From Muribaculaceae bacterium Isolate-104 (HZI) (GTDB lineage Bacteria; Bacteroidota; Bacteroidia; Bacteroidales; Muribaculaceae): a DNA stretch of 58,280 bases. Below, one piece after another: positions 52,746 through 58,280 of this stretch (positions are counted from its first letter, which is position 1; the number at the start of each line of letters is the position of its first letter). The stretch is taken from NCBI GenBank assembly GCA_003762715.1, contig RIBJ01000059.1, forward strand, positions 1 to 58,280, read 5' to 3'. The notes under the pieces are model-generated. The model had not been told where the DNA came from. It was given only the letters and a program-made list of their open reading frames with translations, and ran no database searches. The position numbers were made by a program, and so were the translations under genes.

Positions 52746-53531
52746 TTATTGTTTCGGTTTCACCGCCGCCTCGCGAAGCTCGGGATGCTGAAGCTCGCCA
52801 CGCGAAAAACTGCGGTATGTGTCATGCTCAATCTCCACCTCCGGTTCGCTGAGTGCCTGCTGCCCCGGAAGTTCAAACGATATATATTTGATAGTGAGTC
52901 CGCGTTCAAGCCACTGCTGTTCGTAGTAAGTGCGAATGCCGAGAATCTCTGTGGCGCAGTGATGCCCCTCGCCGTAAAGGTCTGAGGTGTCTGCTATCAG
53001 CTGAAGCCCGTTATGGCGCGCCATCTCTCTTGTATATGTGTAGAGAAACGGGCTGTCTGTCTTTAGATTGACCACACCGCCAGGCGCAAGAACCTTGCGG
53101 TACAGCTCCAGGAAACGAGTGCCGGTAAGGCGTTTGCGCACCTTTTTCATCTGCGGGTCAGGAAATGTTATCCAGATTTCCGCAACCTCGCCGGGAGCGA
53201 AAAAATGGTCGAGCAGCTCAATGTCCGTGCGCAGAAACGCCACATTGCCGAGACCCTCGTCACGCGCCTGACATGCGCCTGTCCACATCCGCGCTCCCTT
53301 GATGTCTATGCCAATGAAATTTTTGTCGGGATAGCGCCGTGCGAGCCCTACGGTATACTCGCCCTTGCCACATCCGAGTTCAAGCACAACGGGGTTGCTG
53401 TTGTGAAAAAACTCCTCATGCCATTTGCCGCGATACGGAAACCCCTCTCGCTCGAGAACTCCGAACGGATACTGGAGAACAAACTCCATTGTCTCCATTT
53501 CGCTGAATTTTTTTAGTTTGTTTTTACCCAT
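52746..53531 (-). CDS. trmB: tRNA (guanine(46)-N7)-methyltransferase
   Basis: SAM-dependent enzyme that makes m7G46 in the tRNA variable loop. 261 residues. The SAM motif is VVLELGCGKGEYTVGLARR, followed by NFIGIDIKGARMWTGA and the family signature WITFPDPQMKKVRKRL. A C-terminal extension of about 40 residues is charged. First gene of a trmB-mrp pair. A -7 box lies 7 nt before the ATG. Confidence 0.94.
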   Translation of the reverse strand: MGKNKLKKFSEMETMEFVLQYPFGVLEREGFPYRGKWHEEFFHNSNPVVLELGCGKGEYTVGLARRYPDKNFIGIDIKGARMWTGACQARDEGLGNVAFLRTDIELLDHFFAPGEVAEIWITFPDPQMKKVRKRLTGTRFLELYRKVLAPGGVVNLKTDSPFLYTYTREMARHNGLQLIADTSDLYGEGHHCATEILGIRTYYEQQWLERGLTIKYISFELPGQQALSEPEVEIEHDTYRSFSRGELQHPELREAAVKPKQ

Positions 53532-53538
53532 ATAGCTG

Positions 53539-53576
53539 CAAAATTAGCGAAATCCCTGAAAAAATCTCTATTTTTG
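53539..53576. promoter_or_regulatory. Divergent promoters trmB / queC
   Basis: TAATTTTG on the minus strand (53546-53539) ends 7 nt before the trmB ATG. TATTTTTG on the plus strand (53569-53576) lies 23 nt before the queC ATG. The whole divergent gap is 68 nt. Confidence 0.6.
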
Positions 53577-53599
53577 TACCATAATCATTTACTTTGACC

Positions 53600-54241
53600 A
53601 TGACCAAAGATACACTGCTTATTCTGTCGGGCGGCATGGACTCTACAACCATGCTTCACGAATTCAAGGATTCGATAGCCCTTGCCGTCAATTTCAGTTA
53701 CGGTGCTAATCAGAACGCCCGCGAGGCGGAGTGTGCCCGCAAGCAATGCGCGCTGCTCGGCATAGAACTGATTGAAATAGACCTCGCCTTCATGGGCAAA
53801 CACTTCGACAGCGCGCTGCTCAGCGGCGCCGACGCCATACCCGAAGGGAGCTATGCCGACTCAAACATGTCGGCTACAGTCGTGCCGTTCCGCAACGGCA
53901 TAATGCTCGCCATAGCGGCAGGGCTTGCCGAAAGCCGGGGGCTCAAGGCGGTGATGCTTGCAAACCACGGCGGCGACCATGCCGTGTACCCCGACTGCCG
54001 TCCCGCGTTTGTCGAGGCCATGAACAATGCCATAGCCGCCGGAACATACGCCGGCATAACACTGAGAGCGCCCTACACCGGCATCTCTAAAAAAGAGATA
54101 GCTCGCCGTGGCAAAGCGCTCGGTGTAGACTATTCGCTCACATACTCCTGCTACAAAGGGGGCGCGCACCACTGCGGCAAATGCGCCACATGTATCGAAC
54201 GCCGGCAGGCTCTCGACGCTGCCGGAATCGACTGCGAATAA
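53600..54241 (+). CDS. queC: 7-cyano-7-deazaguanine synthase
   Basis: ATP-dependent synthesis of preQ0 from 7-carboxy-7-deazaguanine in the queuosine pathway. 213 residues from the ATG at 53600; an in-frame TTG two codons upstream is less likely. The PP-loop is LILSGGMDSTTMLHEF. The zinc-binding cysteines at the C-terminus are in YSCYKGGAHHCGKCATCIER split as C-x8-C-x2-C-x2-C. The downstream reductase queF is in this window at 21739. Confidence 0.96.
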   Translation: MTKDTLLILSGGMDSTTMLHEFKDSIALAVNFSYGANQNAREAECARKQCALLGIELIEIDLAFMGKHFDSALLSGADAIPEGSYADSNMSATVVPFRNGIMLAIAAGLAESRGLKAVMLANHGGDHAVYPDCRPAFVEAMNNAIAAGTYAGITLRAPYTGISKKEIARRGKALGVDYSLTYSCYKGGAHHCGKCATCIERRQALDAAGIDCE

Positions 54242-54282
54242 CCTCTGCCCATCCCCACGCATTTTTTACCAATCATCATATC

Positions 54283-57200
54283 ATGAATCTTTCCCGATTT
54301 TACTGCCCCGTGATAGCCCTTGCCGCTATGACAGCAGAGACCGCGGCGGCACCACCTGCCGCCGTAACGGCTACCGAAACCCGTGCCGAAAACAGCGCCG
54401 TGACCGTAACCGGTGTGTCGCGCCTTAACCCCACAACCGTGGAACTGTCGCTGTCTAACGGCAAACGAATAGCCGTGGATTTCTACAGCGACAACATCTT
54501 CCGTATTTTCCGCGATGACAACGGCGGAATAATTCGCAATCCGCAGGCAAACCCGCCGGCAGACATCCTTGTAAAGGACCCGCGCCGGAGTGTGAACGGC
54601 ATCGCCGTTTCCGATTCGGAAGGCACGGTGACGGTGTCAACCCCTAAAGTCGAGGTTGCATGGAACAAAGCCGATGCCACAATGACCGTCACAGACAAGG
54701 CTTCCGGCAAACAGGTGGTCAGAGAAACCGCACCGCTCAAATTCGAAAAAGGGCGCACAGTGATGACCCTCGGAGAGAATCCTGACGAGTATTTTTACGG
54801 CGGAGGTGTGCAAAACGGACGTTTCTCCCACAAAGGCAAGGCTATTGCCATTGAAAACCAGAACAGCTGGACCGACGGAGGCGTCGCCTCTCCCACCCCC
54901 TTCTACTGGTCGACCGACGGCTACGGCTTAATGTTCCACACATTCGCCAAAGGCAAATACGATTTCGGCGCCGAAACCCCGGGTACAGTGCGTCTGAGCC
55001 ATGATTCAGTCTATCTTGACGTTTTCGTCATGGTAGACAGCACCCCCGCAGCTCTGCTTGCCGACTTCTACCAGCTCTCCGGCAACCCTGTGCTGATGCC
55101 CAAATTCGGCTTCTACGAGGGTCACCTCAACGCCTACAACCGCGACTACTGGACCGAAGACGAAAAAGGCATACTGTTTGAGGACGGCAAGCGCTACAAG
55201 GAGAGTCAACGCGACAACGGCGGCATAAAAGAGTCGCTGAACGGCGAAAAAAACAACTACCAGTTCTCTGCCAGGGCGGTTGTTGACAGATACGCCGCTC
55301 ACGACATGCCGCTCGGATGGGTTCTGCCAAACGACGGCTATGGAGCCGGCTACGGTCAGACAGAAACTCTTGACGGCAACATCGAAAACCTGCGTCAGTT
55401 CGGCGACTACGCCCGCTCAAAAGGCGTGGAAATCGGACTCTGGACCCAAAGCGACCTGCACCCGAAGCCTGAAGTGAGCGCGCTGCTGCAGAGAGACATT
55501 GTAAAAGAGGTGCGCGATGCCGGCGTGAGAGTGCTTAAAACCGATGTGGCATGGGTAGGAGCCGGCTATTCGTTCGGGCTCAACGGCGTTGCGGACGTCG
55601 GCGAAATAATGCCATACTACGGCAACGACGCGCGCCCCTTCATTATATCTCTCGACGGCTGGGCTGGCACGCAGCGCTACGCCGGAGTGTGGAGCGGCGA
55701 CCAGACCGGCGGCGAATGGGAATACATCCGCTTCCATATACCTACATACATAGGCTCCGGACTTGCCGGACAGCCCAATATCTCCTCCGACATGGACGGC
55801 ATTTTCGGCGGCAAAAACCCGATTGTCAACATTCGCGACTTCCAGTGGAAAACATTCTCGCCCATGCAGCTCAACATGGACGGCTGGGGCAGAAACGAGA
55901 AGTATCCCCACGCACTCGGCGAGCCGGCGGCATCCATCAACCGCAACTACCTCAAGCTCAAATCGCAGCTGCTGCCCTACGCCTATACCTACGCCCGCGA
56001 GGCTGTGACCGGCAAACCGCTCATAAGGGCTATGTTCCTCGAATATCCAAATCCGTACACTCTCGGTGCTTCCACCCGCTACCAGTACCTTTACGGTCCC
56101 GACTTCCTCGTGGCGCCCGTCTATCAGGCAACCGCCGCCGACTCTCTGGGCAACGACATCAGAAACGGCATCTACCTGCCGAAAGGAAACTGGATTGACT
56201 ATTTTTCAGGAGATGTGTACCCCGGAGAATCGGTGCTGAACAGCTTCGAGGCTCCGATATGGAAACTTCCGGTATTCGTAAAAGCCGGAGCCATAATACC
56301 CATGGTCAACCCCAACAACAACCCCTCGCAGATAGACCGCTCACTGCGCATTTTCGAGTTCTACCCCGAGGGCAGCTCCTCCTTCACCCTGTACGACGAT
56401 GACGGCGTGACTGAAAGCTACAAGGACGGCGCTTCATTCGCCACCACCCGCATCACTTCAGATGTCACTCCCAAAGCCCTACGCATTACAATTGAGCCGA
56501 CCGAAGGCTCCTTCAAGGGATTTGAACCGGTTCAGGAAACCGAGCTTATTGTCAATGTTAGCGAAAAACCGGCTGCCGTTTCGGCTCGCGTAGGCAACTC
56601 AAAAGTGACTCTCCGCGAGGCTGTTACGCTTGCCGAATTTAAAAAAGGCGAAAACCTTTATTACTACAACCCAGCTCCGCAGCTCAACAACTTCTCCACC
56701 CCCGGCTCAGAGGCAGCAAAAATGTCTGTGACCAAAAACCCGCAGCTGCTTGTAAAAATTGCCGCTACCGACATTGCCGCCAACACCGTGGCTGTCGAGG
56801 TCAAAGGGTTCCGGTTCGACCACAAGAACAGCCTGCTCGCCTCTCATGGCGCGATACAGGCTCCGACGGCACAGGTTACCCCTGACAATACGGGCGCTTA
56901 CTCACTGACCCCGAGCTGGCAGCCGGTGGCAAATGCCGACTACTGCGAGATACGTTTCAACGGGCTGACCTACACCAACATCCGCGCCAATGAACTTCTG
57001 TTTGAAGACCTTGTGCCGGAAACCGACTACACATTTGAAATCCGCGCGGTAAATGCCGACGGCGCATCTGACTGGGCTACTGTAACCGCCCGCACCAAGG
57101 ACAACCCCCTTGAATTTGCAATACGCGGCATACAAGGCGAGGTAAATGTGCCCATACAGGCAGGCTTCGGCGTGAGCCGTCTGTTTGACTTTGCGGAAAG

Positions 57201-58134
57201 CGGCGACACATGGCACACAAAATACCGCGCCGACGCTATACCCTTCGACCTGACAATAGACCTTATGAGCGTAAACACCCTTGACCGCTTCGACTACCTG
57301 CCCCGCACCGACGGCGGAAACGGCACAATACTTAAAGGAAGTGTAGCCGTGAGCATGGACAAGGAGCATTGGACTCCGGTCGATTCGTTCACATGGCAAA
57401 GAAACGGCGACACCAAGCAGTTTGTGTTCACAGAGCGCCCCACCGCCCGCTACATCAGACTCTCCGTGACTGAAGGCGTGGGCAACTACGGCTCCGGCAG
57501 AGAGCTTTATGTATTCAAGGTTCCGGGCACAGAAAGCTACCTGCCCGGCGACATAAACTCCGACGGCAAGATAGACGAGAACGACTTTATGTCATACACC
57601 AACTACACCGGGCTACGCAGCGGCGACTCCGACTTCGAGGGCTATGTAAGCATCGGCGACATAAACCGCAACGGACTCATTGACGCCTATGACATATCTG
57701 TTGTCTCTACACGGCTTGAAGACGGTGTCGAACCCGATGACTACGCCGCCCCGCTCGCAGGAACCATCTCGCTTGACATTCCGACCGCTACAGTTGCGAA
57801 AGGCGACACAATAAGCATCGCTGTAAAAGGTGCAAATCTGAGCAGTGTCAACGCTCTGAGCTTCGCTATGCCTTACGACCAGCAGAAGTGGCAGTTTGCA
57901 GGCATTGAGCCGGTTGCAATGAAGCAGATGGAAAACCTCACAAACGACAGGCTTCACACCAATGGTGTCAAAGCCCTCTATCCCACATTTGTCAACATCG
58001 GCGACAAGCCCGCTCTTGAAGGCTCCGAAACCCTCTTTGTAATACGTTTCGTGGCAAGACAGCGCGGCGCGTTCTCTGCAAAAATGCAAGACGGCATTAT
58101 TGTCGACAAAAAGCTGAACACCATCAAGTTTTAA
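54283..58134 (+). CDS. Large secreted GH31 glycosidase with FN3, F5/8C, dockerin and cohesin-like modules
   Basis: 1283 residues from MNLSRFYCPV, the first start that gives a signal peptide (VIALAAMTAETAAA). A mutarotase-like N-domain spans about 30-270 and the GH31 barrel about 280-600. The likely nucleophile is Asp421 in LKTDVAWVGAGYSFG. The likely acid/base is Asp503 in NISSDMDGIFGG. A DUF5110-type domain covers about 690-780, an FN3 domain about 880-955 (DYTFEIRAVNADG) and an F5/8C (CBM32-like) domain about 965-1085 (TARYIRLSVTEG). Two dockerin-type calcium loops follow: GDINSDGKIDENDF (from 1089) and GDINRNGLIDAYDI (from 1125). The last 125 residues look like a cohesin domain (ISLDIPTATVAKGDTISIAV). 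The active site differs from plain alpha-glucosidases; GH31 alpha-N-acetylgalactosaminidases with accessory modules are one possibility. Substrate unproven. It follows queC by 41 nt. Confidence 0.88.
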   Translation: MNLSRFYCPVIALAAMTAETAAAPPAAVTATETRAENSAVTVTGVSRLNPTTVELSLSNGKRIAVDFYSDNIFRIFRDDNGGIIRNPQANPPADILVKDPRRSVNGIAVSDSEGTVTVSTPKVEVAWNKADATMTVTDKASGKQVVRETAPLKFEKGRTVMTLGENPDEYFYGGGVQNGRFSHKGKAIAIENQNSWTDGGVASPTPFYWSTDGYGLMFHTFAKGKYDFGAETPGTVRLSHDSVYLDVFVMVDSTPAALLADFYQLSGNPVLMPKFGFYEGHLNAYNRDYWTEDEKGILFEDGKRYKESQRDNGGIKESLNGEKNNYQFSARAVVDRYAAHDMPLGWVLPNDGYGAGYGQTETLDGNIENLRQFGDYARSKGVEIGLWTQSDLHPKPEVSALLQRDIVKEVRDAGVRVLKTDVAWVGAGYSFGLNGVADVGEIMPYYGNDARPFIISLDGWAGTQRYAGVWSGDQTGGEWEYIRFHIPTYIGSGLAGQPNISSDMDGIFGGKNPIVNIRDFQWKTFSPMQLNMDGWGRNEKYPHALGEPAASINRNYLKLKSQLLPYAYTYAREAVTGKPLIRAMFLEYPNPYTLGASTRYQYLYGPDFLVAPVYQATAADSLGNDIRNGIYLPKGNWIDYFSGDVYPGESVLNSFEAPIWKLPVFVKAGAIIPMVNPNNNPSQIDRSLRIFEFYPEGSSSFTLYDDDGVTESYKDGASFATTRITSDVTPKALRITIEPTEGSFKGFEPVQETELIVNVSEKPAAVSARVGNSKVTLREAVTLAEFKKGENLYYYNPAPQLNNFSTPGSEAAKMSVTKNPQLLVKIAATDIAANTVAVEVKGFRFDHKNSLLASHGAIQAPTAQVTPDNTGAYSLTPSWQPVANADYCEIRFNGLTYTNIRANELLFEDLVPETDYTFEIRAVNADGASDWATVTARTKDNPLEFAIRGIQGEVNVPIQAGFGVSRLFDFAESGDTWHTKYRADAIPFDLTIDLMSVNTLDRFDYLPRTDGGNGTILKGSVAVSMDKEHWTPVDSFTWQRNGDTKQFVFTERPTARYIRLSVTEGVGNYGSGRELYVFKVPGTESYLPGDINSDGKIDENDFMSYTNYTGLRSGDSDFEGYVSIGDINRNGLIDAYDISVVSTRLEDGVEPDDYAAPLAGTISLDIPTATVAKGDTISIAVKGANLSSVNALSFAMPYDQQKWQFAGIEPVAMKQMENLTNDRLHTNGVKALYPTFVNIGDKPALEGSETLFVIRFVARQRGAFSAKMQDGIIVDKKLNTIKF

Positions 58135-58153
58135 GAAACCACGCACAAAAGAG

Positions 58154-58198
58154 GAGGCTGTGTCGTAATTAAGGTTTACGGCGCAGCCTCTCTTTTTT
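58154..58198 (+). terminator. Intrinsic terminator after the GH31 gene
   Basis: GAGGCTG (58154-58160) pairs with CAGCCTC (58184-58190), extended inward by GTCGTAA with TTTACGGC. TCTTTTTT follows at 58191-58198. It lies 20 nt after the stop codon. The remaining 80 nt of the window contain nothing recognisable. Confidence 0.9.
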
Positions 58199-58280
58199 AG
58201 TGCTTTGAGATTATGATATTTTTCAGGCAACTGATTTTTGAGGATTTTTCCAAAATATCCGATTCTCACGATGCAAAATT

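Noticed and set aside
57613-58269. 218-codon open frame on the minus strand at the right edge
   Set aside because: Antisense to the GH31 gene and crosses its strong terminator; no recognisable domain.
1-58280. CRISPR array, tRNA or rRNA genes
   Set aside because: No regularly spaced repeats, no cloverleaf-type sequences and no rRNA signatures were noticed on reading both strands; a tRNAscan or CRISPR search was not possible here.

Overview
The window is chromosomal DNA from a gut-type Bacteroidota, most likely order Bacteroidales and plausibly Muribaculaceae. Evidence: the -7 promoter box TAnnTTTG recurs upstream of genes on both strands; Shine-Dalgarno sequences are mostly absent; the division/cell-wall cluster has the Bacteroidota order; and there are lineage markers such as GldE, DivIC and a carboxynorspermidine-synthase-type dehydrogenase. 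Base composition is moderately GC-rich and even. There is no prophage, rRNA, tRNA or CRISPR array. The family-level guess is inference.

Layout. 1-435: the 3' end of an unidentified (possibly transposase) gene, then the SRP RNA gene ffs. 435-5812 (minus): dnaX, a small lipoprotein, a SUI1/YciH-type factor and an AddA-like helicase. 5886-10600 (plus): divIC, a membrane protein, coaX, a FadL-like barrel, lptC and a CNNM/CBS protein, followed by a secreted GH20 hexosaminidase. 12698-13732 (minus): asnA. 14047-22209 (plus): a cell-surface polysaccharide block made of Wzi, a lipocalin-like lipoprotein, a WecA-type initiating transferase, a six-SLBB Wza-type exporter, a Wzz-type chain-length protein, a glucosaminidase and queF. 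A 182-bp palindromic MITE-like element sits exactly at the queF stop codon. 22413-29878 (minus): a LolC/E-type permease, rbfA, secG, a TPR-like protein, lptE, an rRNA m5C methyltransferase, pfkA, a membrane-anchored hypothetical and a flippase-like protein. 30043-30942 (plus): an AraC-type regulator. 30953-45877 (minus): the dcw cluster, rsmH-ftsL-ftsI-murE-mraY-murD-ftsW-murG-murC-ftsQ-ftsA-ftsZ. 46181-47377 (plus): a carboxynorspermidine-synthase-type dehydrogenase. 47355-53531 (minus): a TPR protein, a LexA-like S24 regulator, a phosphopantetheinyl transferase, gldE, an ECF sigma factor, mrp and trmB. 53600-58134 (plus): queC and a 1283-residue multidomain GH31 enzyme.

How the genes work together. 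Most of the window is envelope biology: peptidoglycan precursor synthesis and septation (dcw cluster, divIC), LPS and lipoprotein transport (lptC, lptE, LolC/E type), polysaccharide initiation and export, protein secretion (secG, ffs), and exported glycosidases with lectin-like or adhesive domains that suggest foraging on host or complex glycans. Two queuosine genes (queF, queC) lie about 31 kb apart. Housekeeping replication, repair and translation genes fill the rest.

Points that stand out: (i) a 250-nt leader with a terminator-like hairpin before the polysaccharide operon; (ii) a dockerin module followed by a cohesin-like module in the same GH31 enzyme; (iii) the MITE whose target duplication is a stop codon; (iv) several genes whose -7 box lies 5-9 nt before the start codon, implying near-leaderless mRNAs; (v) a hairpin with a -1-frame stop at the gamma/tau boundary of dnaX; (vi) LexA-like cleavage geometry in a chromosomal S24 regulator.
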